Notes: generated by a model not told the origin, from the letters alone. Counted from the first letter of the stretch, positions 11,823-24,189 are shown. The stretch is DNA of 64,000 nucleotides from Mytilus trossulus (GCF_036588685.1 NC_086386.1:5240117-5304116); one strand, 5' to 3'. A program made the numbers and translations.

Positions 11823-13469
11823 ACATCTGTCTTTAAAAGTGTATTCAATTTGGTAAATTTTCTCTGAAAAGATCAACTCCGTTCTCTATAATATTTGTTG
11901 TTGTCAGTCTTGATTCCGATTCTTCTTCTCATGCGTGATTTTTGTCTCAGTTTATTGTAGTTGATACTTATTACAACTGCTCAGCCCTTACACTTGTTCC
12001 TCTTTCGTTTTACCGGTCTGAGTAATTTATTTGTCATTATATTTCGGCGTTTGTGTGTCCACTGTCATCCTTTGCTGTTCTAGTTCGCTGGTTTTTTTTT
12101 CTGTCTTGATCTATCTTCTTTTCACTAGTCAGATCTTACTAGGTTTCCCCCTTTCGCGTATCACGGGAGTGAAGTTTCAGCAATATTAGCTACATAAATA
12201 AATATATCAGAGTTAGATAACATTACCCGCCCTCTTTGGTCGCAACACTTTCCACCCCTTGTATCACTCATCTGAGTTTTATTTGAAATAGTTTTGTCGC
12301 GGAAATAAGCGACTAATGTAGAGTCAGTCAAAATTAGAAAAAACAAAGAGACAAATACAAACCCAGGTCCTAAAAAAATAAGATGACAAATAGACCGAAA
12401 TGTGCTCCGAAAAGATAAGCAATTCGAGTCCAGCTTCTTCCAAGACACCCACGCGTGCGATTTAATGAATGTTGTTTTTGGGAATATGACTCCACGAAAT
12501 ATGGAGACAGAACACAGCACCCAATAACGATCGACCAGACATAGTCTGAGAGATGACATTCAATATATTTGTAGGAGTACCGATTTTATATTCCGAGCTT
12601 ATTTTAAAATCTCGAAAAACAGGCCTCTTTTATAATGGTTCGGGAGGGGCAGAACTGATGAATTACAGCACAACTACATGTATTTACGAAAAACAAATAT
12701 GACGCGAACCAACGACAACCACTAAACTACTAGCTACTGACTTTGGACAGGCTCATTAAGAATGTGGCGGGGTTAAAAATTAGTTTAAAAGGGCTTAACT
12801 CATCAGATATAATTACGAAGCACAAATTTTTTTAACACTTATACATACCGGACGTGACAGGGTATTTACACATCCCACGTATCATCAAACACAAATTACA
12901 GATCTGAGAGTATTTGCAGGTATTGGCAGCTAGTTAAAAGCCAATAACAACTAATAACATGTATCTATACAATGTGCGACATTCTTGTCCCGCGTGTTTA
13001 CCTTCTCCTGGTTTTACTCTTGGTTTGTCTACCATTCATTGACTAAGGTAGAGTTGTTCACCTTATCCTTACACAGGTGGATTGGATTTGGCCATATTGG
13101 AGTCCCACTATTTTCAAAACACAGAATAGATTCTCTTATTTATAAAGCAAATCATATGCGACCCCGACGAATTTATTAAAAAATAGTTTGATGAGAATCT
13201 GTACATTTAATTCCCTGTATAACTTAAATTGAATTCTGCAAATATACACGTAATTAAAATTCTGTGGTGTGTATTTGCGTATGCGGTATGCAAATAATTG
13301 TTCCGTCATGATTCAGTATATTTTTTTTACGGAATTCGAAGTCTTTCCAAACAGAAATAGTTTGGTTTATCCGGGTTTTTTTTTACTTAATTCTGTAAAT
13401 ACATAAAATTATCAAACGATTTATGTACATACGAAAAGGCTCGAAAACTATTACTCTTTACATATATTA

Positions 13470-14234
13470 CTTACTTACTTATCCTCTTCATCCCAAGTGG
13501 GACATAAGGCCACAACAAATTGCCTCCACTTCTCTCTGTCCTTAGCCATGTACTGGGCTTGGCCCCAGGTGTAACCCATTGCTTCTAATTCTGCTATTGT
13601 AGTTCTTCTCCAGGTGATTCTAGGCCTCCCTGGTTTCCTTTTTCCTGGTGGTGTCCAATTTAAAGCTGCTTTAGGTGTGCGATGTTGTGGCATTCTCAGT
13701 ACATGGCCTAACCATCTAAATCTTCGTTGTTTGATTTCTGCTGTTATACTTTTAGCATTGCATTTCTTCAAAAGGCTCTTGTTACTGATCTTATTTGGCC
13801 AGAATATTTTGTTAATTTTTCTAAGGCAGCTAGTATGGAAAGCATCTACTTTTTGAAGGTCACTCACTAAAACACGCCAAGTTTCCGAACCATACAGTAG
13901 GACAGATTTTACATTGCTGTTGTAAATTCGCAGTTTGGTCCTTAAACTGTACTGGTTAGACTTCCAGATTGTATGAAGTCTAGCAAATGTTGCACGTGCC
14001 TTAGATAGTCTTGCCTTTATATCCTTCCCTGTTCCATTATCTTTGCTTATGATGCTTCCAAGGTAGGTGAAATCGTCAACACTGTCCACTGGCAGATCAT
14101 TGATTGTTATTGGTGTTGTATTTCTAGTGTTTATTGACATTACCTTGGTCTTCTTGGCATTGGCATTCAGACCAGTTTGCTTTGCATAGTTGGTAAGTAT
14201 GTTGGTCTTTTCTTGAAGGTGTTCACTTGTTTAC
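13470..14234 (-). mobile_element. 5'-truncated RTE-type non-LTR retrotransposon with target duplication
   Basis: The minus strand encodes the C-terminal end of a non-LTR reverse transcriptase. Its 3' end is a tiny TAAG tandem tail directly on the stop codon (GATAAGTAAGTAAGTAA), as is typical of the RTE clade. Both sides carry the same 10-mer acatatatta (13460-13469 and 14235-14244), a target-site duplication. The 5' end is lost, with only about 250 codons left, so the copy is dead on arrival, as is normal for target-primed insertion. Confidence 0.88.
13475..14229 (-). pseudogene. Reverse transcriptase C-terminal fragment (RTE-like), truncated
   Basis: The frame is open from about 14229 to the TAA at 13475 and is preceded by an in-frame stop in flanking DNA. 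In order it shows NAKKTKVM, the thumb-region block FTYLGSIISKDNGTGKDIKAR, LRIYNSNVKSVLLYGSETWR, and the tail blocks RRFRWLGHVLRMP and PGKRKPGRPRITWRR. These are standard for the endonuclease-reverse transcriptase ORFs of invertebrate RTE/BovB-like elements. The endonuclease and the catalytic palm (YADD-type) region are absent. The frame is undamaged, suggesting a fairly young insertion. Confidence 0.9.
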
Positions 14235-14285
14235 ACATATATTATACTAGTATTGTAATGTTTTAATTTTGACCCAATCATTATA

Positions 14286-14600
14286 TCGCTGCTTCTAAAA
14301 AAGGTGAGGGATATACTGTTTTACCTCTGTTCTTCCGTCCATCCGTTAGTCCGTCCGTCAGTTCGTCCGTCCGTCCCACGAATATTTTCGTTGCATCTTT
14401 CTCATGAACTACGTTACAAAGATTTCTGAAATTTTGTTTCAGGTTTTTGTTGAAGTCAGCCATACCGTATATTGCATTTTTAGATTCATCACTCAACAAC
14501 TTCCTGTCTACCGAACACTTTTCATATGATAACCAAGTCAGCTAAGCCGTGTGGTGCTTTTTCAGAATCATAACCTAACAACTTCCTGTTAAAACTGAAA
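14286..14600 (+). repeat. Dispersed repeat with (tccg)n-rich head
   Basis: Has a cluster of 'ccgtccgtc' units at 14335-14380, and 'aacaacttcctg' occurs twice (14495 and 14578). It resembles a mussel interspersed repeat. No coding role supported. Confidence 0.35.
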
Positions 14601-14878
14601 TATTTGGGCAGATGTATCATCAGTGAGCAGTAACTTGAACTTTAACTTACTGTTCTTGATTTATATGCTCTATTAGACCCTGTAATTTGAAAAATGATTT
14701 TCTTTTCTATTCTGTTCTGTTCTGTATACACTGTTATACACTGATTTCTAATTGAGTATATAGAAAGTATTCGAACTACCTATGTAATATATACGGAGTT
14801 ATTTCTTAAAATATGTCATATACGCTATAATACAGACGGACATATTTATTTTCCCCTGATACCCTGATACTTGATAAG

Positions 14879-15005
14879 TGTCGGACTAATGGTTTGTCGG
14901 ATTATTGGGCTGTTGGAGCAATGGGTTGTCGGAATATTGGGTTGTCGGACTAATAGGTTGTCGGGCCAATGGGCTGTCGGACTAATGGGCTGTCGGACTA
15001 ATGGT
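14879..15005 (-). repeat. 16-bp tandem array, right arm of the inverted pair
   Basis: About eight units of tgtcggactaatgggc and variants (ggattattgggctgtt, ggaatattgggttgtc), the reverse complement of the 11679-11822 unit. Confidence 0.85.
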
Positions 15006-15499
15006 GTGTAACCGTCTGGGTGCATGCCTGAATGGGATAAACCAGTCTTTTCACATTTTGAAATTGAATTATAAGTCTTGGTGTAATGGAGTGCCCATAA
15101 TTGTTTTTAATAAATCGAAAGACAACGCTGCCATTGACAGATATATAGTTTGAGTGATCTTTAGAGTGATGAGCAAGAAATATACTTTGACCAAAAACAG
15201 TACCTAGAGGCACTCCCTGATGTTATCTCAATGTTCTTTGATGTTCTGCATGTAGCAAGATTGTCAGTGTATGGTTTTCTAAAATAGCAATCACCTACCG
15301 AATCCGAAGTATTATTGTCTATGTCATAGTTGTTTTATTTATACACAGGGATTTTCTGTACTATATTTTTTCAAGAGTTTTACCGCCGTCCTAGTTACGA
15401 TCATTCGTTTTAAAATATGTAAAAAGTCTGATCAAGATCTTGTAAATCATGGCTGGAAACTTTTATTAAAATTAGTAAAAAACATTTATTTGATCACGA

Positions 15500-16080
15500 C
15501 AACAATCAGACATTGCTTAGGAAGAGTCCAAATTCAGCCGTTTCCATCCGAACTTTCCCCGATTATTCCGTTCTGAATCCGATTTTATAATTCGATTTGC
15601 ATCTTTCCCTGGTTAAAAACGACCGAATGTATCCCGACAGCCTCCCTTTTCTGTCGAATACAACCGACAGGCACAAGACAGTGACCAGACAGTGAACCAA
15701 CGCTGACCGAAGATATCCGTTAGAAAACTGTCGCCATATTTGGGATGACCAGGTACTGTTGGAACGGAATCCTATCACAGTCTACTGTACCCCAGTGCAA
15801 ACGGCTTTGTCTGGACTCAGTCGCATCGTATTCTGTAATTGTCGGGACTAAGACGAAGATATTGTTGGCAAATTTCGTATTTATAACGGTACTCTTGCGG
15901 AACGATTTCGTCAAAGACGGTTTGCATTCGGGATACAATCTGGACTCGATCGGCAAAAAAACAGCAATGGTATATCTCTTCGGATCTTACCAGTTCCCCA
16001 GGACACCGTCCAAAAATACAGAATCTGTCACGACATAATCACGATTGTAATAAGACTAGACAAAATCGGATGAGTTTTGC
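15500..16080 (+). repeat. Dispersed 0.6-kb repeat, copy 1 (family I)
   Basis: Shares an ordered series of phrases with 22130-22800: 'cagccgtttcca', 'gaccgaatgtatcccgacag' versus 'gaccaaacttgttccgacag', 'cctatcacagtctactgt', 'ggctttgtctg', 'aattgtcggga', and 'cacgattgtaataagactag' near the end. Both copies lie on the same strand. The short frames inside are shadows and do not agree between copies. Confidence 0.7.
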
Positions 16081-16345
16081 CAATGAGATAACTCTCCATC
16101 CAAGTCATAATGTGTAAACATTAAAGGTTAAAGAACGGTCTTTGTCAATGAGCCTTGGCTCACACGGTCCGAACAGCAAACTATAAAGGACCCCATGACA
16201 AATGTAAATCCTTTCAAACGGGACGGGAAACCCAACGATCTAATATATATGAATACGAGAAACATTTATGAACCACATCAACAAACGACAACCAGTGAAC
16301 ATCATGCAGGTTCTGACTAAGGACAGGTGCAAACAAATGCATATA
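16075..16345 (-). repeat. Dispersed repeat family A copy (reverse)
   Basis: Reverse-strand copy: 'gagataactctccatccaag', 'caatgagccttggctcacac', 'atcaacaaacgacaaccagt'. It abuts family I copy 1. Confidence 0.65.
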
Positions 16346-16939
16346 TCTCCTTTTTCAAGTCTGTTTTTAAAGCGAGCGACTCGGTATACACATCAATAAA
16401 ATAAAGCGTGCATGTATTATGAGTATGTGAACTAAGTTTCAGGTTCATGTGACCACAAATTCATTATAAACTGCCTAACACCGCAACTTTAACTGGACGG
16501 ACTAACGGGCGAACGGACGCACATACCTAAAAAAACACAGCAGTGATCACCACGGCCGTACATACTGGAAAACACATCTGTGATCACCACCACCACCACC
16601 GGAAAGGCCTTTGCAAAGTCTACGAACAATGGACACCAAGTCATAACTCACCTTTGACTTTGGCCACATGACTAAATAATTGTTTAAACCACCACACGTG
16701 CATGCATACCGCAAGCGGCTTATTCACTTTAAACCATGAGAACTAAAACAGATTATCAGGATAACAAGAATAATTTTACAAACCTGGAAATTTATTTATA
16801 AAACATCTGCATGTCTTTCCTTAATCTATGATCTTCTAAATTGTTAGGAGAGATACATGTAAATTCTAAAAATCAGCTTAATATAAAGATAAAGATTTAC
16901 TTAAACTTGTGAAAATCAGAAAGTGCACACCTATAAAAA

Positions 16940-16998
16940 AAGAAGATGTGGTATGATTGCCAATGAGACAACTATCCACAAAAGACCAAAATCATAAT
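16940..16998 (-). repeat. End fragment of repeat family A
   Basis: 'aagatgtggtatgattgcca' followed by 'atgagacaactatccacaaa', the family A terminus in reverse orientation. Confidence 0.65.
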
Positions 16999-16999
16999 T

Positions 17000-18990
17000 A
17001 TCAAAGATCTTTAGTTAGTTTTAAGGATGTGTGGCAATACAAATTTGGAACCAGTTTTGTCTCCGAATTGCTTTTTTAAAAGATATTTATGCAAACAAAA
17101 TAAATCCTAACAGATATGTGTTCAGTATACGATATTTAATTATATAACTGACGGTGCACAGTTGGTCTTGGTTTATCGAAAAGAGTGAAAAATGACTCAA
17201 ATTATAATTTTGATATTAAAGATTACACAAGGAATAACAACGTTGGATCAAATGATATATGATATTAAAAAAAATTATGAAAAATTATGTCTACGTATAT
17301 ACAGTAGTCTCGTGATCTCGATCAGTGGAAAAATAATATGTACAGAGAACAACAAAATGTTGATATATGATGCAACCTTATATGTATTGACAATATTTAC
17401 GCATGTTTAGTTTTAATTTCAGAACACAACTTAATTACTGAAATAATGCTTTAAACTATGGTTATATTTTTTTGTCTGATGTTATAAACAATTTACACGT
17501 GTACATTGTAATAATTTGTTTTCTGACGACAATATAAAATGTCAGAATTATATACATGCACATTATTTCTAAACAGTAATCTTGAATCTTCAAATCTCTG
17601 TAATTAACTGATATCTCACCCATCTTTTATATCTTGGTTCATATTCTTTAAAATAAATAAAAACAAAGTATTTAAAAGTATTAAATATCTTTGATTCATC
17701 TTTGTTTTGGTCGTGTCATACTTTACAGAGAGATTTCTCAGAGACAAGGGACAAGAAAGATAAAAGAGTAAATAAGCTTTAAATATCATTTTAAATTAAA
17801 TGATGGCTGTTGATAAGCGTCCTCTAATTGTGTGGCATACGGCCGAGCGGTAGTCCACCATTTACACGGATAGTAACATCAAGTACTACTTTAAAAAGCG
17901 TCGATTATGGAAATGAAAATGGGATTAACATAATTAATGACATCATATACTGATCATGAAGCGGGTGCACGTGTGTTGACTTGAGTGGTTTATTTTGGAC
18001 ATATAAATCCAAAATTTACATTGGTTGGTGTCTTGTGAAAGGGAGCAATTAGCCAGGAATCGTTTATTATATCATCGGGTAAGAATTTGCAAAAACTAGT
18101 GTAAAATAAGAAAAAAAATCGATGGAAAACCAGTTTCTTGACATTTCAAAAGTCTTAATAGTTTATATTTTTAGGCCTATATAAACAAGACGTCACCTGA
18201 TCAATTAAGACTGCATGTTCATATGTAAACAATGCATATACTAATTAATTTCTAACTTTAGACTAAACCCAAAAAGGAAGACGTCTTTATAAACAATTTA
18301 TACAAGTACATGTGTTCTTAATTAATCGTTCTGTTTGAATCATCGATAAGACTCGCGATTAAGACACATTTATCTAATTTGACATATTAATAATTTTGTC
18401 AGTAGTTTGGCTTTTCAATTTTGTTTAAATACTTCTTTCAGAGTTAGTTAGAATTCTTATAATCGTGTTTAATCATGATTTAATGTCATTGAAAATTTAA
18501 ATTTGACATTTTCGTGAGAAATTTAGTTTTTGTGGTCGCGTGTACGTTGGCCATATAGATTACGCTACATTCAGTGACCAGTACCGAACTCCGTTTCAAA
18601 AAATACATGACGTTTCTACGATCCACTTTAGGGAAACATATTAGATTTTATAAATGATTCGATGAGCGTTACTTTAAGAGTGTTAACATTTTTGATTTTT
18701 TTGAACTGCTAATTTTTAGGTGTTTTTTTTTGCAAATGTGAAAGGTTTGCATAGACTCTTTTAGGAGAACACTAAGGTTTGCCAAAAATGTATTACTGTT
18801 TTATGCGTTATTTTACACATGATTTAGAAATTATTTTTGAGAGAATTTTAAAAAGAAAAATAAAAGAATGGTTCAGCCTTATTATTATGATAACCAAATG
18901 TACACAGAGGTTTTCTAATGTTCTAAGAGCTTCACTACTTTACAGCCCTTGCCTATAGCATGACAGGAATAAATCACTTTGTGTTGACAT
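17000..18990. other. Intergenic, nothing recognised
   Basis: AT-rich DNA without a supportable exon, RNA gene or clear repeat copy. The short frame at 17192-17410 has no recognisable protein character. Confidence 0.4.
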
Positions 18991-19009
18991 GATACAAAAA
19001 TAATGGTTG

Positions 19010-19100
19010 CTGTATTGCTTTACGTCCAGTGGGAAATATTTCATTAGTATTCAAGACAATAAGAAATATAAATTGAATCTAATAGGAAGGTTCGGCAAAT
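19010..19100 (+). repeat. Fragment of repeat family H
   Basis: 'ttgctttacgtccagtggga' and 'aatatttcattagtattcaa' match the first third of the copy at 5226-5478. Confidence 0.5.
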
Positions 19101-19232
19101 TGGGTAAGACGTCTATAAAGATAAGTCGCAAAGTTCTATGATGTTCGCAGAGAGCGTCACTCTACCCTCATCGGAATTTGCAAATATATATATCTGAGTA
19201 TAGTATTGACCATTTATAACGAACTCTACATC

Positions 19233-19396
19233 GGCGGACCCGGGGGTGGGGGTGCCTGGGGGCCCGCCCCCTTTACGTGGGAAAAATTTGGTTGATTGAA
19301 TAATGTAACACCGAAGCGTGACTGGAGCGGGGCCCCTCTTAGATAAGTCAGTGCCCCCTCCCCCCCCTTTTACACAAATTTCTGGATCCGCCAATG
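19233..19396. mobile_element. GC-rich MITE with GGCGGAYCC ends
   Basis: A sharply bounded GC-rich block in AT-rich DNA. Its ends are inverted (cggcggacccggg at the left; ctggatccgccaa at the right). The minus frame reads MADPEICVKGGGG, a translation often seen from this kind of invertebrate short repeat and not a real protein. Target duplication not resolved. Confidence 0.6.
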
Positions 19397-20214
19397 TTCT
19401 AAGGGTAAATCATAAACCCCAAGGTAAATCATAAACTATAAAGTAAGGGCTGCATGATAGAGTTACCATGAAACCAGTCAAAACACAACGCAGTAGTATA
19501 TATATAAAATAACGGACCGAATGGATAGATGCACACTATTTTAGCTTTAGGCCTGATATATTTTGACAAAAAATGTTTTATCGACTTACATTATGTGACG
19601 TGTCAAGAAAAAAATCTTTTTAAAATGAAATATAGATGGCGCTGGCATAACGCGTACTTAAAGTTAAAAGCAAATGAAATATAGATGGCACTGGCCTATA
19701 ACGCGTTCTTAAAGTTAAAAGCAGGTTGTTTATTTACCATAACAACTTCAAATTGTCTAAAATATTTATCACAGACCCTGCCAACACTCAAATGTCAACA
19801 GATGCAATCTTAAAACTTCAATATTTAAAACAATGCAATGCTTAAAAAAGTAGAAAAAAACCCACTGGCGCCAGAAATAACAGCTTCATAATGCAACAAA
19901 TATAGAAGAAAAAATAACGCAAAAATAATAAAACGATTATATTAATTAACTTTCCTTTCTATATTAATAACGCTAGTCATTCAACACTTTATATTAATAT
20001 TTTCAGACGGGTAAAGTTTCGTTGATGGGCTTTCAAAGCGTAAATTTACATGTATGTTCTATGTAAAATAGATGAAATAGTAGCTTATCGAGGATCAATC
20101 CTCATAAACATGTCCAGAATTCAAAGCAAATTAAAAACTATGTAAACTTTAATAAGTTTTTGTTATGCAAAGCCAGTGGGATTGGAAAATGAGGTAAACA
20201 AGTATCAAAGTACA

Positions 20215-20284
20215 TTTTTCAATTATGACTTGGAATGAGAGTTATTTCATTGGCACTCATACCACATCACCTTATATCTATCAG
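20215..20284 (+). repeat. End fragment of repeat family A
   Basis: 'gacttggaatgagagttatt' and 'cattggcactcataccacat', the shared terminal block. Confidence 0.55.
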
Positions 20285-20299
20285 ATGCAAGTCTATAGC

Positions 20300-21930
20300 T
20301 AATAACTTATAACATCTGATTTACATCGAAGTAATATTTTATATATTGTCTCTTGTTCTCTTGTTCTAAAATTACCAATTAGTTTTGATAAAACAGGAAA
20401 AAGTGTCATCAGACTTTTAGAGAATCTTTGGTAATAAATGGATCTAGAATGAAATCTTAATTGCGTCAAATTTTCTTTTGTCATTTTGACATCTTTTCAC
20501 TGCTTTTGTATGGCAATGTTGCAATATGAATTATCAATCAATGTACTATCTTGTCTTGTTTTAGTTTACTTGCAACAATTTCATTTTTTTTATGAAAAAT
20601 GACAACACTTCTAGGTTAAACAAAATTAGCTGGACTGCAGATTAAAACATTGCTCTTAGTTTTATCAAAAACGATTCAGTAATTTAAGTATAATTTAATT
20701 AATACAAGTAACGGGCATATATAATATAAAGGAATTGCATGACTCGGACCTTGGACATTATTTGGCTTCTGGAATCCATGGTCAAACATTTGAAAAATAA
20801 TTCTGAAAACAACGGGCTAGTTTGAAGCGAACATGTTATAATGTTTGTGTTTTGTCGTCACAGCACACTAACCGACTTGGTCGTTATAAGTAGAACGATG
20901 AGAAAAGACAAACAGGTGTTAAATGTTCACCACTAACTCTGTAAATATTTAACTTGTACATATCATAATGTTAGTCGGCGACTACAGATGTTCAGGTTAA
21001 CCTACTTCTGACTTAACTATATACTATTGGACTTAAAAAGCCATACAAATGACATATTTCTCATCCTTGCAGATACCGAGGGAAATATCTTCGAAAACGT
21101 CAACGAGTCAAAAACAACACCAAAAACGAAACTGATATCCAAAGGAACATACGATTTTTAATAATAGTAGAGACCTCAGTAGACAGCGTTGATGCTTTTA
21201 TTTAATGTATTTTAAGCCTAAATTTAAACCAAACGAACTATTCATAGGAAGACAAAGTCGTTCATGGACAAATTGCCTTGTGTGACAGATAAATGCATGA
21301 TTTTGGATTCTAACTTGAAGCCGAAAAAAAACATCAAACCAATAGTGTAAATCAAAACTCGTGGAATATAATTATGTCAATATCAAAGTCAAGTAAATGT
21401 TGTCTTCCAAAAACCACCTGAAAATAAAATAGTTGTGTTACCTTAAATCCACTTAAAATTTGATTCTATCGTCGCTTACTCGTCAAAGTTATATAAAGCA
21501 TAAAGCGTACAAGAATTTCAAAAACAATTGTCTCTATGTAACTATTTTTTACTAATTATACTCTTTAAATTAGAGTTTTGAAATCTTAGAACTTTTTACC
21601 AATGTCTATAATGACTTGTATTTCACATGGAAAACAAACACACAGAGAGATAAGTGTATCTGCGTTTGTTTATTCGATTTCATAATTCACCAAAGAAAAC
21701 AAATTTTGATTGATTTATCATACATTTCTTTAGATATGATAGAGAATGACTTCTCCAGTACTTTATGTTATTACTTCTGTTTAATTTGTCAGAATCCGTT
21801 GATGTTACATAAATCAATGTCATATAGTTTAAATAGACATGTCTTAAACAACTTGTAGAAACAGAATACTCTCAAATGTTTCAGATACTTTTCAATCAAC
21901 TTTACACTAACCTCCTGACCAGACTAATAT
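20300..21930. other. Intergenic, nothing recognised
   Basis: AT-rich DNA with only short spurious frames (for example 21616-21858). No splice-bounded exon or clear repeat seen. Confidence 0.35.
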
Positions 21931-21937
21931 TATAATA

Positions 21938-22056
21938 TAAGAATAAAGATATGTGGTATGATTGTCAATGAGAAACGGTTCACCAGACTTCAAATTAAGT
22001 GGATTTCAACAGTTATAGGCAAATGTACGGCCTTCAACAACGAGAAAAACGGTACC
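21938..22056 (-). repeat. Family A copy (reverse, diverged)
   Basis: 'gatatgtggtatgattgtca' then 'tgtacggccttcaacaacga', the family A end read backwards. It precedes family I copy 2, mirroring the arrangement at 15.5-16.3 kb. Confidence 0.6.
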
Positions 22057-22129
22057 GTATCTTCGTTGAATCGTTGCTGGAAATTTAAACTTCAATTAAA
22101 TTTGTAAAAAAATATCTGAACACGTACGA

Positions 22130-22800
22130 CAAACATCAGATATTGTTCAAGACACGTCTAATTTCAGCCGTTTCCAGCAGAATTCGTCCCGATCTCGCCC
22201 CGTTCTCAATCTGATTCTAATTTGGTTTGTATCTTTCATATGGTAAAACAACGACCAAACTTGTTCCGACAGCATCCCGGTTTTGCCGTTTGCGATCCGA
22301 CATAGATCAGACAGTGCACAGACATCCTATCACAGACTACTGTTTCGCATTGCAACGGCTTTGTCTGTATTCCGTCGTATCGTGTTTTGTTATTGTCGGG
22401 AACAACATGGGTATATTGCCGAATTTCTTATAATTATTTAAAAGAAACAACGGAAATGTTCTGGAAAAAAGACCGCATTCACCAAGATCTGGTTGGAATT
22501 TGGGTACAATTAGCAAAAATAAAAACAACGAATAATTTCTCCAGAAAACAAAGAATTTTGTTACGACTTTGATCCGATACAGCAGAATCTGTCGTTACGA
22601 CTTTGATCCGATACAGCAGAATCTGTCGTTACGACTTTGATCCGATACAGCAGAATCTGTCGTTACGACTTTGATCCGATACAGCAGAATCTGTCGAAAT
22701 AGTCGACGTTACGATTGTAATCCGACAAAATCAAATGAGTTTCCAAGGTTACGATTGTAATCCGACTAGACAGAATCAAATGAGTTTCCAAGAACGCTAC
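22130..22800 (+). repeat. Dispersed 0.6-kb repeat, copy 2 with internal expansion (family I)
   Basis: Parallels 15500-16080 phrase by phrase, but its distal part is expanded by a four-copy 34-bp array and a duplicated 40/45-bp block. See the array entry at 22560. Confidence 0.7.
22560..22792 (+). repeat. Nested tandem repeats (34 bp x4, then 40/45 bp x2)
   Basis: Four identical 34-bp units starting at 22560, 22594, 22628 and 22662 (gttacgactttgatccgata...). Two units of 40 and 45 bp at 22708 and 22748 follow, both starting gttacgattgtaatccgac and ending gagtttccaag. Confidence 0.9.
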
Positions 22801-22864
22801 GGTACGAACAGTACTGTCAGGATGATTCATCGTTCTCTCAGAATATGTTGCAAACGTATACGAC

Positions 22865-22995
22865 TGCGTACAGACAATGATAGTTTGAGCGTCACTGATG
22901 AGTCAAGTTTGAGCGTCACTGATGAATCTTTATGTAGACGAAACGCGCGTCTTGCGTACTAAATTATAATCCTGGTACCTTTGATAACTATAGGA
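22865..22995 (-). repeat. Dispersed repeat family D copy (reverse)
   Basis: 'gagcgtcactgatgagtc' (tandemly duplicated, about 22 bp), 'tagacgaaacgcgcgtct' and 'cctggtacctttgataacta' are the reverse complement of the head of the copy at 32817. Confidence 0.75.
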
Positions 22996-22999
22996 CATT

Positions 23000-24165
23000 T
23001 CAGATCATTGATGATAGCAATCTGCCTTTTCGTGTCTTAGCACCGTTTGATCTCAAACAGGAACACTATTTGGAACTGTGTAAACGCTACATTATCTCTG
23101 AACAATACCCACCTATACTATACATATATACATTTAATGAAGTACCATGCAGTATATTTTATTCTTTAAAAGCGCATATCCTCAACTTTTAGAAACGTCA
23201 ACATTTTGTCAGTTGTCAAATTGTGTGCATTATTTTTTTTTAAAACTATATGTATGACAAAAAAAATCCGATAAAGATTAAACGTTTTCTGAATGCGATA
23301 GATAGATTTTTTAATTTTTTTTTTAAAAGATAATCGTTTTTGAATGAAACATTTATAGAGAGTGTAAGTTTTTTTCTGCTTTAAACATGTCATGACTGGT
23401 GACAGCCATCATGTTCCTCAATGTATACGTGCAAAATATTACGACCTAAACATACAAGCGCATTTGTCTTATAAAACATGTAATATTCTATGATTTCCGT
23501 GGGCATTATATCTTACATCATTGACGAGTTTTGATTTGTGATTTTGTCAGCACCCTGGATCATCTAGATCTAGCTTAGTATATTCACACGTTTTTATGTT
23601 CGTTTTTATCATACACAAAATGACGTTGACAGTTGACAGAATGGTGAAAGCAACGATAAAGCTGTTTACATCATTGTATTAAATTTGAGTTTTCATTTCA
23701 TTTAACAACTTATAAATGATTTTTTTCCTTTATATTATTTTTTTTTTGTAAAAAAAAGATGAATGTAATACAATAAAACATTTGAAGATCGGGTGACAAT
23801 AACACTTCGCAGAAATCTTAAGCTCTGGAATGGTAAGCAGTGCCTGCTCTACTAGCAGAACCGCCGTGCAAGGGCTGTACAGCCAGTCAAGATCGTTAAA
23901 AACTTCCATTTGTTGTACTAGCAGAACTGAACGTTTTTTTTTAAGTCGGCTAGTCCATTATGGATTCCGTGTATTTTATTTGGTGTAATCTGCTGAGGAC
24001 TCTTCCAGAATTATCCAGTAGAAATAGCCATTCTAACAAAATAGCTTTACGATGAAAAAAAAAAAAACGCAAAAAAAATTATTTTTATTTTCATTAGCGT
24101 CAGGATATACTTTAAAACATATAGTATAAACATACCTTACCATATTTTCCCCCCTATAGACTGTA
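23000..24165. other. Intergenic with one probable repeat
   Basis: No exon seen. Around 23870-23960 'ctactagcagaac' occurs twice, about 75 bp apart, inside a block that resembles a mussel interspersed repeat. The rest is AT-rich with poly-T and poly-A runs. Confidence 0.35.
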
Positions 24166-24189
24166 ATGCAAGTCTTGCGTAATGAAAGC

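Larger units (their letters stand above)
11679..15005. mobile_element. Putative foldback-type element bounded by inverted 16-bp arrays
   Basis: Long inverted repeats made of short tandem units are the hallmark of Foldback-like transposons. The interior (11823-14878) has no recognisable transposase. It carries family A fragments (about 12630-12780 and 12840-12960, reverse orientation) and the RTE fragment at 13470-14234, which must be later insertions if the structure is one element. The flanks just outside the arrays are also weakly similar when inverted (GGTGACATCC versus GGTTACACAC). No target duplication could be fixed by eye, so element status is inference. Confidence 0.45.

Noticed and set aside
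12161-12559. 132-codon minus-strand frame as a candidate first exon of FPGT or a gene
   Set aside because: Composition is irregular, no recognised motif and no donor in a fitting phase; it lies inside the foldback-like region.
19113-19394. 93-codon minus-strand frame MADPEICVKGGGG
   Set aside because: Translation of a GC-rich MITE, not a gene.
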